The notes under the pieces are model-generated. The model was given only the letters and a program-made list of their open reading frames with translations, searched no databases and had not been told where the DNA came from. A stretch of 18,485 bases of DNA from an uncultured Alistipes sp. GTDB taxonomy: Bacteria; Bacteroidota; Bacteroidia; Bacteroidales; Rikenellaceae. Below, piece by piece: positions 1 through 7,337 of this stretch (the stretch's first letter is position 1; the number at the start of each line of letters is the position of its first letter). The stretch covers positions 1 to 18,485 of the forward strand of contig CAJGEC010000031.1 of assembly GCA_904502285.1 (NCBI GenBank), read 5' to 3'. The translations under genes were made by a program, and so were the position numbers.

Positions 1-959
1 AGTACTTGCTCAAGCCTATGAACTGCCCTCACCACTGCGAGATCTACCGCTCTAAGCCACGCTCATACAAGGATCTTCCAGTGCGTTTGGCTGAGTTCGG
101 TACCGTTTACCGCTACGAGCAGTCGGGTGAGTTGCACGGTTTGACACGTGTACGTTCGTTCACTCAGGATGATGCCCACCTCTTCGTGCGCCCAGACCAG
201 CTCTTGGAGGAGTTCGAGAAGGTTATCGATATCGTGTTGTACATCTTCCGTACCTTGAAGTTCGATAAGTTCACCGCACAGGTATCGTTGCGTGACCCTA
301 ACAACACCGAGAAGTATATCGGCTCGGATGAGAATTGGGAGAAGGCCGAGAGCGCTATCATCGAGGCAGCGAAGAATAAGGGTCTCGACACCATCGTAGA
401 GTATGGTGAGGCAGCCTTCTATGGCCCTAAGCTCGACTTTATGGTTAAGGATGCTATCGGCCGTAGCTGGCAGTTGGGTACTATCCAGGTAGACTACAAC
501 CTCCCAGAGCGTTTCGACCTCACCTATAAGGGTTCGGATGATAAGTTGCACCGCCCAATTATGATTCACCGCGCACCTTTCGGCTCTATGGAGCGCTTCG
601 TAGCGGTGTTGTTGGAGCATACTGGCGGTAAGTTCCCATTGTGGCTCACCCCAGACCAGGTGGTGGTATTGCCAATCTCGGAGAAGTACAACGACTATGC
701 TAATGAGGTGGCACGCCAGCTCAACATCGCCGATGTACGCGCTCAGGTGGATGACCGCAACGAGAAGATTGGCCGTAAGATTCGTGACAACGAGCTTAAG
801 CGCATCCCTTACCTCTTGATCGTAGGTGAGAAGGAGGCCGAGGAGAACAAGGTATCAGTACGCGCTCAGGGCGAGGGCGACAAGGGTCAGATGACCATCG
901 CCGAGTTCATCGACTTTATGCGCTCGTTGGTAAGTGCCGAGATCGAGGCTAACGCATAA
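1..959 (+). CDS. thrS: Threonyl-tRNA synthetase, C-terminal part (5' end outside window)
   Basis: This is the C-terminal half of class II threonyl-tRNA synthetase, which charges tRNA-Thr in the cytoplasm. The frame is open from base 3, before the first possible start, so the gene begins upstream of the window. The three expected zinc ligands are visible: the Cys of MNCPHH, the His of QDDAHLF (about 51 residues later) and the His of MIHRAPFGSMERF. Motif 2 (EFGTVYRYEQSGELHG) and motif 3 (HRAPFGSMERF) are intact. The last ~110 residues (VVVLPISEKYNDYANEVARQ onward) form the anticodon-binding domain. About 318 residues are present of the roughly 640 usual for the family. infC follows on the same strand after 51 nt, the classic thrS-infC arrangement. 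Identification is secure. Confidence 0.97.
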   Translation, partial: YLLKPMNCPHHCEIYRSKPRSYKDLPVRLAEFGTVYRYEQSGELHGLTRVRSFTQDDAHLFVRPDQLLEEFEKVIDIVLYIFRTLKFDKFTAQVSLRDPNNTEKYIGSDENWEKAESAIIEAAKNKGLDTIVEYGEAAFYGPKLDFMVKDAIGRSWQLGTIQVDYNLPERFDLTYKGSDDKLHRPIMIHRAPFGSMERFVAVLLEHTGGKFPLWLTPDQVVVLPISEKYNDYANEVARQLNIADVRAQVDDRNEKIGRKIRDNELKRIPYLLIVGEKEAEENKVSVRAQGEGDKGQMTIAEFIDFMRSLVSAEIEANA

Positions 960-1010
960 CGTGCTGAATGACAAGAGAATAACTATAAGTCTAACTAACA
1001 ACTAATTAAT

Positions 1011-1628
1011 TTGGCAGGACAAACACCATTCCGCCCACGCCCACAGGCGCAGGGGAATAACAACCAGCAGAACAGCCAGCAGCAGCGCGACCAGCGTGGT
1101 CGTCGCCCACAGCAGGAGAACCCCAATCGTATCAACGACGAGATCACCGCACCACAGGTACGTGTCGTGGGTGATAACGTAGAGCCTAACCTCGTACTCC
1201 CTATCAAGGAGGCGTTGCGTTTGGCCGACGAGATGGAGCTCGACCTCATCGAGATTTCGCCTAAGGCGGAGCCTCCTGTATGCCGTATTGCCGACTACCA
1301 GAAGTTCCTCTACCAGCAGAAGAAGAAGGCTAAGGAGATCAAGGCTAAGCAGGTGAAGGTTGTGACTAAGGAGATTCGTTTTGGTCCACAGACCGACGAC
1401 CACGACTACAACTTCAAGCTCAAGCACGCCGAGAACTTCATCAAGGAGGGTGCAAAGGTTAAGGCCTATGTATTCTTCCGTGGCCGCTCTATCGTCTTCA
1501 AGGAGCAGGGCGAGATTCTGTTGTTGCGCTTCGCAAACGACCTTGAGGAGATCGCTCGTGTAGAGATGATGCCAAAGCTCGATGGTAAGAAGATGAATAT
1601 GATCTTGGCACCAAAGTCGAAGAAGTAG
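1011..1628 (+). CDS. infC: Translation initiation factor IF-3, non-ATG start
   Basis: IF-3 binds the 30S subunit, prevents premature 50S joining and proofreads the start codon and initiator tRNA. Residues ~42-115 (NDEITAPQVRVV to KAKEIKAKQ) are the IF3 N domain and linker. Residues ~120-203 (EIRFGPQTDDHDYNFK to MNMILAPK) are the C domain. Residues 1-41 are a Q/N/R-rich disordered extension. An in-frame TAA lies at 996-998, and the first in-frame ATG falls inside the N domain, so translation must begin at a non-ATG codon. The candidates are TTG at 1011 (used here) or ATT at 1005. No Shine-Dalgarno sequence is obvious. The gene is followed by an intrinsic terminator rather than rpmI-rplT. Family assignment is secure; the exact start is not. 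Confidence 0.95.
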   Translation: MAGQTPFRPRPQAQGNNNQQNSQQQRDQRGRRPQQENPNRINDEITAPQVRVVGDNVEPNLVLPIKEALRLADEMELDLIEISPKAEPPVCRIADYQKFLYQQKKKAKEIKAKQVKVVTKEIRFGPQTDDHDYNFKLKHAENFIKEGAKVKAYVFFRGRSIVFKEQGEILLLRFANDLEEIARVEMMPKLDGKKMNMILAPKSKK

Positions 1629-1662
1629 GCTTTAGCGGTCCTCGTGACCATCTGTAAAAGTG

Positions 1663-1698
1663 AAACCCCGCGGAAGACTCCGTGGGGTTTGCTTTTTT
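1663..1698 (+). terminator. Intrinsic terminator after infC, possibly bidirectional
   Basis: An 11-bp stem pairs 1663-1673 (AAACCCCGCGG) with 1680-1690 (CCGTGGGGTTT), with one G-U wobble and a 6-nt loop. It is followed by six T at 1693-1698. It ends the thrS-infC transcript. The leftward gene cluster converges on it; the minus-strand copy is followed by TTTCACTTTTA, so it may also stop transcription from that side, less efficiently. Confidence 0.88.
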
Positions 1699-1725
1699 GG
1701 GTTGCAAGGCAAAGTCTTGCTCCTA

Positions 1726-2463
1726 CTATCGTCGTCTAAACTCTGAGAGGGTGATGCCTGTGGCCATTGCCACGTTGAGCGACTCTGACGTTGGGCGCTC
1801 GGCGGGGTAGGCGGGGATGAGCAGGCGGTGGGTGATGGCCTTGCGGCACTCCTGGCTGAGGCCACGGCCCTCGTTGCCCATAACGATAATGCCCGTGGGC
1901 GTGAGCGTCGTACCATATATATTATCGCCATCGAGGAGCGTGCCGTAGATGGGCATACCCTCCTCGTGGGCCTTGCTGAGCAGGTGGGGTAGGTTCTCCA
2001 CATAGTGGATGCGGACACGTAGTATCGCCCCCATAGTGGCCTGTATGACCTTGGGGTTGAAGCAGTCGGCACACTCCTTCGAGCAGAGGATGTCCTCCAC
2101 GCCAAACCAGTCGGCAAGGCGTATTATAGTGCCGAGGTTGCCAGGGTTCTGCACCCCGTCAAGAGCCAGTACAAGGCTCTTAGTCAGTGTGTTAAGGTTG
2201 AGACGGTAGCGTGGTTGCTCCACCACGGCGAGGGTGTCTGAGGCGCTCTTAAGGCCCGACAGGCGCTCCATAGTCTTTGTGTCCACGACCTCCACGTTGC
2301 CGCCCTTGAGGTCTGTGCGTGTGGTGTAGATGCGACGTATGGTGAGGGCCGAGGAGGCTATCTCCTCGACGAGTTTTGCACCTTCGGCCACGAAGAGGCC
2401 CTCCTCATCGCGGTTGCGCTTATCCTGAAGCGAGCGTATATGTTGTATCTCTGCCTTGGTCAT
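1726..2463 (-). CDS. TrmH-family (SpoU class) RNA 2'-O-methyltransferase
   Basis: A SPOUT-fold methyltransferase that transfers methyl from SAM to a ribose 2'-OH of rRNA or tRNA; the exact target cannot be read from sequence. Residues 1-85 are an RNA-binding substrate domain (ALTKAEIQHIRSLQDKR-like start). The three SpoU motifs are all present: motif 1 DGVQNPGNLGTIIR (102-115), motif 2 IVMGNEGRGLS (193-203) and motif 3 SLNVAMATGITLSEF (228-242). The start is set at Met 2463. A longer open frame to 2529 exists, but it overlaps the upstream rnz gene and adds a non-conserved basic stretch. Length is 245 aa, usual for the family. The start lies 2 nt past the rnz stop, so translational coupling is likely. 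It is the last gene of the leftward cluster. Confidence 0.93.
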   Translation of the reverse strand: MTKAEIQHIRSLQDKRNRDEEGLFVAEGAKLVEEIASSALTIRRIYTTRTDLKGGNVEVVDTKTMERLSGLKSASDTLAVVEQPRYRLNLNTLTKSLVLALDGVQNPGNLGTIIRLADWFGVEDILCSKECADCFNPKVIQATMGAILRVRIHYVENLPHLLSKAHEEGMPIYGTLLDGDNIYGTTLTPTGIIVMGNEGRGLSQECRKAITHRLLIPAYPAERPTSESLNVAMATGITLSEFRRR

Positions 2464-2465
2464 TG

Positions 2466-3380
2466 CTACTCTATGGTGAATGTCTCGCCTTCGGTGGCGA
2501 GGTCTGTGTTTTCGAAGATTGTTCTGCACTCCTCGACTAAGGGCATTGGGTCCTTGTATCGCGAGGAGAAGTGGCCTATGATGAGGCGCTTAGCCCCTGC
2601 GAGTTGTGCCACCCGTGCGGCCTCGTGGGTAGTGCTGTGGCCTCGGCCCTTGGCCCATTGGCTCTCGTTGGCGGAGTAGGTGGTCTCGTGGTAGAGAAGA
2701 TCGACACCCTGCACACGCTCTGCGGCCCTTGCCGAGTAGTTGGTATCCGAGAGGTAGGCGTAGGAGCGGGGCTGGTGGGGTAGGTAGGCTACCTCGCTGT
2801 TGGGAAGCACCGTGCCATCCTCAAGGGTTATATCCTCTCCGCGCTTGGCCTCGACAATCTGGGCGATGGAGAGGTTGTATTTCACGATTTTGAACTTATC
2901 GACGTTCAGTGCGGGCATCTTCTCTCGAAAGAGGAAGCCTGCCGTGGGGACCCTATGTCTGAGGGGGATAGACCACACCTCAAGGCTCCTGTTTTCGAAG
3001 ATTATGCGATGCTCCGTGGTGCGCACCTCGTGCCACTTGACCTCGAAGGGGAGGTCGTCCCAGAAGTAGCGACGGTGGTAGTCGAGGATTTCGCCCATAG
3101 GGGCAGGGGCATAGATCTCTAACGGTGTGCGCTTACCTTCAAGGCCGAGGGTGGCGATGAGGGGGAAGAGTCCGAAGCAGTGGTCACCGTGGAGGTGTGA
3201 GATAAAAACGGCCCTAAGGCGTAGCGGATTTATGCCACGCCTTATGAGCTGTTGTTGCACTCCTTCGCCAGCATCCACGAGGTAGTGTTGTTCGTGGAAG
3301 TTTACCACCTGTGCCGAGGGGTGAGCCTTGGGGGTGGGCTTAGCCGAGGAGTTGCCGAGTATCGTTACTGTGAACGACAT
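2466..3380 (-). CDS. rnz: Ribonuclease Z
   Basis: A metallo-beta-lactamase-fold endonuclease that removes the 3' trailer of pre-tRNAs, especially those lacking an encoded CCA. The 304-aa length is standard for short-form RNase Z. The zinc motif HLHGDH is at residues 62-67 (H62, H64, D66, H67). It is preceded by LGNSSAKPTP and the conserved YLVDAGEGVQQQL (33-45). Further ligand motifs follow: LSDTNY, the LLYHETTY segment, HSTTHEAARVAQLAGAKRLIIGHFSSRY near the C terminus. Met at 3380 is chosen because the family begins with a short strand (MSFTVTILGNS); an upstream extension to 3497 would overlap trxB and is not conserved in character. It lies 4 nt after the trxB stop and 2 nt before the TrmH-family gene. 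Confidence 0.96.
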   Translation of the reverse strand: MSFTVTILGNSSAKPTPKAHPSAQVVNFHEQHYLVDAGEGVQQQLIRRGINPLRLRAVFISHLHGDHCFGLFPLIATLGLEGKRTPLEIYAPAPMGEILDYHRRYFWDDLPFEVKWHEVRTTEHRIIFENRSLEVWSIPLRHRVPTAGFLFREKMPALNVDKFKIVKYNLSIAQIVEAKRGEDITLEDGTVLPNSEVAYLPHQPRSYAYLSDTNYSARAAERVQGVDLLYHETTYSANESQWAKGRGHSTTHEAARVAQLAGAKRLIIGHFSSRYKDPMPLVEECRTIFENTDLATEGETFTIE

Positions 3381-3384
3381 TGGC

Positions 3385-4308
3385 CTACTGAGCGAGCAAC
3401 CAGCGCTCGCAGTCGAGAGCCGCGATACAGCCTGAGCCTGCAGCGGTGATAGCCTGACGGTAGTGTGGGTCCTTGACGTCGCCAGCAGCGAAGACACCCT
3501 CTACAGAGGTCTTAGATGTGCCTGGCACAACCTTGATGTAGCCCTGCTCGTCGAGTTCGAGCTGACCCTTGAGTACCTCTACGTTAGGGTGGTGACCGAT
3601 AGCGAGGAAGAAGCCCATAATGTCGAGGACACGCTCCTGACCTGAGGTGCTAACCACGCGAACGCCTGTTACGCCATCCTCATCGCCCAAGACCTCAGCG
3701 GTGTTGTGCTCGAAGAGTACCTCGATGTTTGGGGTGTTGAACACGCGCTCCTGCATAGCCTTAGAGGCGCGGAGGTAGTTCTTACGCACGATGAGGTAGA
3801 CCTTCTTGCAGATAGATGCGAGGTAGGTAGCCTCCTCACAAGCGGTGTCACCACCACCCACTACCGCTACATCCTGCTTGCGGTAGAAGAAGCCGTCGCA
3901 AGTGGCGCAAGCGCTGACACCCATACCACGATACTTAGCCTCAGACTCCAAACCGAGGTACTTTGCTGAAGCACCTGTACATACGATAACTGCCTCAGCC
4001 TCAATCTGATGCTCGTGGTCTACGGTAGCCTTGAATGGGCGCTGTGAGAGGTCGATGTCGGTGATGATACCGCGACGCACGTCGGCACCGAAACGCAAAG
4101 CCTGCTTGCGCAAGTCCTCCATCATAGCAGTACCTGTGATACCCTGTGGGTAGCCTGGGAAGTTCTCAATCTCGGTGGTTGTGGTGAGCTGACCACCTGG
4201 CTCGATACCCTCGTAGAGTACTGGTGAGAGGTTAGCACGTGAGGTGTAGATAGCTGCGGTGAAGCCTGCAGGGCCACTACCGATAATCAATACTTTTACT
4301 TTCTCCAT
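3385..4308 (-). CDS. trxB: Thioredoxin-disulfide reductase
   Basis: A flavoenzyme that passes electrons from NADPH through FAD and a redox-active disulfide to thioredoxin in the cytoplasm. The FAD-binding GSGPAG is at residues 10-15. The EPGGQLTTTTEIENFPGYP segment is at 36-54. The redox CATC centre is at 134-137 followed by DGFF, and the NADPH-binding GGGDTACEEA is at 151-160. The C-terminal FAD motif GVFAAGDV is at 271-278. Length is 307 aa, typical for the low-molecular-weight class. The start Met precedes the first beta strand (VKVLIIGSG) directly. It is separated by 51 nt from the DUF4954 gene upstream and by 4 nt from rnz downstream. Confidence 0.97.
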   Translation of the reverse strand: MEKVKVLIIGSGPAGFTAAIYTSRANLSPVLYEGIEPGGQLTTTTEIENFPGYPQGITGTAMMEDLRKQALRFGADVRRGIITDIDLSQRPFKATVDHEHQIEAEAVIVCTGASAKYLGLESEAKYRGMGVSACATCDGFFYRKQDVAVVGGGDTACEEATYLASICKKVYLIVRKNYLRASKAMQERVFNTPNIEVLFEHNTAEVLGDEDGVTGVRVVSTSGQERVLDIMGFFLAIGHHPNVEVLKGQLELDEQGYIKVVPGTSKTSVEGVFAAGDVKDPHYRQAITAAGSGCIAALDCERWLLAQ

Positions 4309-4359
4309 AGTAGTAAGTTTTAGTGTTATAAGTTGTTGTATATGTTATAGTTACTGTCG

Positions 4360-6081
4360 TTAGTTGCGTGTGTTTCTGAAGTCGGCACTATGCTCCTCTT
4401 CCTCTCTGAAGTCGTAGCCGTAGCCCACCATCATATCACCTCCCGTGTCGCGCTGGCGGTCGGCATCCGTGGTCTCGCGCATACGCTCTTGTATGTTGTG
4501 GCCCGAACGTATTACCTCCTCGACCTCCTCCTTGGTTGGGGCGCTACCCGTGAGTTGGCCGAGGAGGGTGTAGGCGTAGGCCGAGGCCATATCGTAGTAG
4601 TTGGCCATCAGGGCGTTGAGGCGCTCGGTGATGCCCTCCAACGAGAGTTCGTTCTGGGCGATGAGCGTCATAATCTCCTCCACGGCATCGAGCGGAAGGT
4701 ACTGACCTGCGAGGTCTATCCATTCGCCCTTGTAGGGGCTTTGGAAGGTGTAGTCGCCACCTTCGAGCATGGCACCTATCGAGGCGGCTATGGCGCTGTT
4801 GTAGAGGCGCTTAGCACGTGGTATCACCGTGGCACGGATGGTCGTGCGGTTGTAGGTATATTGCTTAGCCTCAGGGTCCTCCTCCTCCAATCGGGTGAGG
4901 ATGTCGAGACCGCGGAGCATCTTGCCCGTGATGAAGGGGTTGAACTCCTCGAAGCATATATTGTCGCGCTTGAGGCTTCGGCGGTCGCGGCTCTTCCACT
5001 TGGCGATATCGCGCACTGTGCCGTAACTCTTGAGCGAGAGGGCTGGCATCAGCAACGACTGGCCCGCCTCCTCGATGAGGTAGGAGTAGGGCATATCCTG
5101 GGTGTCGTGGTGGCGCGTGTGGCGACCCAAGACCACGGTGTAGGGGCCCTCGATGGCGGGGGACATCACGTAGGCGCTACTTCCGAACTTCGTGCCTCGC
5201 TGGTGTACCGACTGGTGGACAGCACCACTCTTGAAGAGGTGGTTCGACTGGTTTGTGCCACTGCCTGCGTTGAAGAAGGAGAAGATGCCTGCGATGAGGA
5301 GCGACGACTTGTGGTGCGACACGGTGAAGGGTCCTGCAAAGACCGAGGCGGCCTCGCCATTGGCGAAGTGGCAGTTGGCAAACATCAGCGTATCTATGGC
5401 CGTGAAGCCATTCTCGACGATGCTGTTCTCGCCGATGAAGCTGCGCTCGACGCTCGAAGCTCCCTCCACACGGGCGTAGTTGTCGATGATGAACTCCTTG
5501 GCTCTGACGTCGATACCGACGGTTGAGGCGTAGCCCACGGTGCCATTTTCGAGGTGCGAAGCCCCCTCTATGGTTGCGCACTCCTCGATGCGTACCTCGC
5601 GGATGAAGCGCGCACCTACGATGGTGGAGTTGTCGCCCACATAGCCCATTGTCGAGCGGTGGGACTCGCTACGCTGGGTGGCCAAGGCCAAGAGGGCCGA
5701 GGTCATAGCCTCGCGGTTACGCATCATAGTCATCAGGTAGGCCACCTGCGAGGTCATCGTGCGGTAGATGATGGCACTGCGCCCTCCGTTCTCGTTCACG
5801 GCCGACACTTTAGTTCCCTCACCAAAGGAGGTGGCGTGGCGGCACTCCATACGTAACACGTCGTCGATGAAGCAGTTAGCGCCGATGACGTAGTTCGATA
5901 TCGTGGAGTCGGCGATGCGGGTGTTCGAGCCTATGGTCACACTGCCCTCGAAGCGCACACCGCGCAACTGCTCCACCCTGAAGTCGGGGGCAACCAATAC
6001 GTGGTCCCAATCCTCGGCATAGCAACCGCGACGCTCCAAGGCTTTGCGCTCGTCGGGTGTGGTGATTCTATAGTGTGACAT
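4360..6081 (-). CDS. DUF4954 family protein with left-handed beta-helix repeats
   Basis: This matches a conserved Bacteroidetes family of unknown function (DUF4954) as I recall it. What can be seen: residues ~40-80 and ~145-265 carry hexapeptide-type repeats (e.g. VTIGSNTRIADSTISNYVIGANCFID; TIVGARFIREVRIEECATIEGASHLENG; RSFIGENSIVENGFTAI). These predict a left-handed beta-helix like that of acyl- and sugar-nucleotide transferases. A conserved central block runs from FANCHF through IAGIFSFFNAGSGTNQSNH to HDTQDMPYSYLIE. The C-terminal ~200 residues are helical. No signal peptide or membrane segment is visible, so a cytoplasmic location is likely. The family is often longer (~650 aa from memory); this copy has 573. 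The gene starts 17 nt after the rsmG stop. A nucleotide-sugar or acyl transfer role is only a guess from the fold. Confidence 0.85.
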   Translation of the reverse strand: MSHYRITTPDERKALERRGCYAEDWDHVLVAPDFRVEQLRGVRFEGSVTIGSNTRIADSTISNYVIGANCFIDDVLRMECRHATSFGEGTKVSAVNENGGRSAIIYRTMTSQVAYLMTMMRNREAMTSALLALATQRSESHRSTMGYVGDNSTIVGARFIREVRIEECATIEGASHLENGTVGYASTVGIDVRAKEFIIDNYARVEGASSVERSFIGENSIVENGFTAIDTLMFANCHFANGEAASVFAGPFTVSHHKSSLLIAGIFSFFNAGSGTNQSNHLFKSGAVHQSVHQRGTKFGSSAYVMSPAIEGPYTVVLGRHTRHHDTQDMPYSYLIEEAGQSLLMPALSLKSYGTVRDIAKWKSRDRRSLKRDNICFEEFNPFITGKMLRGLDILTRLEEEDPEAKQYTYNRTTIRATVIPRAKRLYNSAIAASIGAMLEGGDYTFQSPYKGEWIDLAGQYLPLDAVEEIMTLIAQNELSLEGITERLNALMANYYDMASAYAYTLLGQLTGSAPTKEEVEEVIRSGHNIQERMRETTDADRQRDTGGDMMVGYGYDFREEEEHSADFRNTRN

Positions 6082-6098
6082 AAAGCGTTGTGTGTCAG

Positions 6099-6728
6099 TT
6101 ATTTATATGGTGTGTACACTACCTTCTTGGTCTCGAAGAACTCCTCGTCGATCATAGGTCGGATGTCGAAGAGGGTCCAGTGGCGACGGGTCAGGGCCAA
6201 CTCCTCGGCGAGGTCTCCGCCCTTGAGGTAGAGGATGCCGTTGTCGAGAGAGCCTCGCTTGCCCTTACGTAGCAAAGGCCACGCCCACGGCATAAATCGT
6301 GCCATCTCCGTAACGGCACGAGAGACCACGTAGTCGAATTTCTCTGTGACCTGCTCGGCACGGCAGTTCAGCGTGCGCAGGTTGGTTAGTTCGAGCCCCT
6401 CTTTTATGCCCTCGACCACACGTATCTTCTTGGCGATGGAGTCCACACCCAGGAAGTCGGTTTCGGGGAAGAGGATGGCAAGGGGTACTGAGGGGAAGCC
6501 TCCGCCACAGCCGATGTCGATGACCTTAGCCCCAGCCTCGAACTGGCACACCTTGGCGATGGCCAACGAGTGGAGGATATGGCGAGTGTAGAGGTGCTCC
6601 ATATCCTTGCGTGAGACGACATTTATGCGTGCGTTCCACTCCTGGTAGAGCATCCCAAGACGCTCGAATTGTACGCTCTGCTTAGGGCTTATCCCTGGGA
6701 AGTAGCGCTCGATTATTGTGTGGTCCAT
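6099..6728 (-). CDS. rsmG: 16S rRNA (guanine-527-N7)-methyltransferase
   Basis: RsmG (GidB) uses SAM to form m7G527 in the 530 loop of 16S rRNA; in other bacteria its loss gives low-level streptomycin resistance. The family hallmark W(N)xxINVVSRKD is at residues 31-42, followed by LYTRHILHSLA (46-56). The SAM-binding motif I, VIDIGCGGGFPSVPLAI, is at 69-85. Next come GVDSIAKKIRVVE (94-106), the NCRAEQ acidic-loop region (121-126) and FDYVVSRAVT (131-140). Length is 209 aa, standard. It stands away from its frequent partners gidA/mnmG and parA/parB. It sits between the sigma-factor gene (51-nt gap) and the DUF4954 gene (17-nt gap). Confidence 0.96.
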   Translation of the reverse strand: MDHTIIERYFPGISPKQSVQFERLGMLYQEWNARINVVSRKDMEHLYTRHILHSLAIAKVCQFEAGAKVIDIGCGGGFPSVPLAILFPETDFLGVDSIAKKIRVVEGIKEGLELTNLRTLNCRAEQVTEKFDYVVSRAVTEMARFMPWAWPLLRKGKRGSLDNGILYLKGGDLAEELALTRRHWTLFDIRPMIDEEFFETKKVVYTPYK

Positions 6729-6779
6729 AGTCGTTGTTTGTGTCGGTATGTGTTATGTAATACCCTATGGGTTAGGGTG

Positions 6780-7337
6780 TTACTCCTTTTCTGTTATCAG
6801 TTTGCAGACCATCGCACGGGCGCGACGTATCTGTGTCTTTACGGTGTTGAGCGGCTTGTTCAACCTCTCGGCTATCTCCTCGTAGGAGTACTCCTCCAAG
6901 AAGCGCATCTCGATCACCTTGCGGTACTCTTCGGGCAACTCCTCCAGAGCGTCGTCGAAGTGGAGGCGGCTCTGGTTTATTATCACCGACTCTTCGGGGG
7001 TTGGTGTGGTTGCGAGGGAGGTGTGCAGGTGGTTATCTATCGAGACGTCGTCGGTGCGTTTGCGCAGGTGGTCCACCAGCGTATTGCGCGCTATGGTGTA
7101 TATCCACTGGCCGAAGGTGTACTCTTGGGAGTAGTTGCCTAAGTGGAGGTATACCTTGAGGAATGTCTCCTGCAGGAGGTCGCTGGCCATCTCCTTGTCG
7201 CTGAGGCGTTGCTCGAAGAGGTGTCTCAGGGCATCGCGGTAGCGGGTGAAGAGGTACTCGAAGGCCTGCTGGTCGCCCCGAGAGGCGAGGTTTACGAGGG
7301 ATGCGTCCGTGGCTACGATATAGTCGTCTATGTCCAT
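6780..7337 (-). CDS. ECF-type RNA polymerase sigma-70 factor
   Basis: An extracytoplasmic-function sigma factor. Sigma region 2 covers residues ~24-95 (AFEYLFTRYRDALRHLF; DLLQETFLKVYLHLGNY; FGQWIYTIARNTLVDHLRKR). Region 4 covers ~125-180 with the helix-turn-helix YSYEEIAERLNKPLNTVKTQIRRAR. There is no sigma-1.1/3 domain, and 185 aa is the usual ECF size. The first 10 nt overlap the end of the upstream GT2-like gene, which suggests translational coupling. No FecR-type or other anti-sigma gene, nor a SusC/TonB receptor gene, lies next to it. How its activity is controlled is therefore not visible here. A 5-nt-loop hairpin lies just past its stop codon. Confidence 0.94.
   Translation of the reverse strand: MDIDDYIVATDASLVNLASRGDQQAFEYLFTRYRDALRHLFEQRLSDKEMASDLLQETFLKVYLHLGNYSQEYTFGQWIYTIARNTLVDHLRKRTDDVSIDNHLHTSLATTPTPEESVIINQSRLHFDDALEELPEEYRKVIEMRFLEEYSYEEIAERLNKPLNTVKTQIRRARAMVCKLITEKE

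Noticed and set aside
2464..2529. Longer start for the TrmH-family gene
   Set aside because: The extra 22 residues are Arg/His-rich, overlap the rnz coding end and precede a good family-like start at 2463.
4390..5526. Long open frame (378 codons) on the plus strand opposite the DUF4954 gene
   Set aside because: It is antisense to a gene with clear beta-helix repeats and family-like blocks. Its translation is Val/Leu/Glu/His-rich without motifs, an effect of GC-rich synonymous bias.
6762..6778. ACCCTA/TAGGGT hairpin between the sigma-factor gene and rsmG considered as a terminator
   Set aside because: The stem is only 6 bp and no T-run follows on the minus strand. Transcription probably continues into rsmG.
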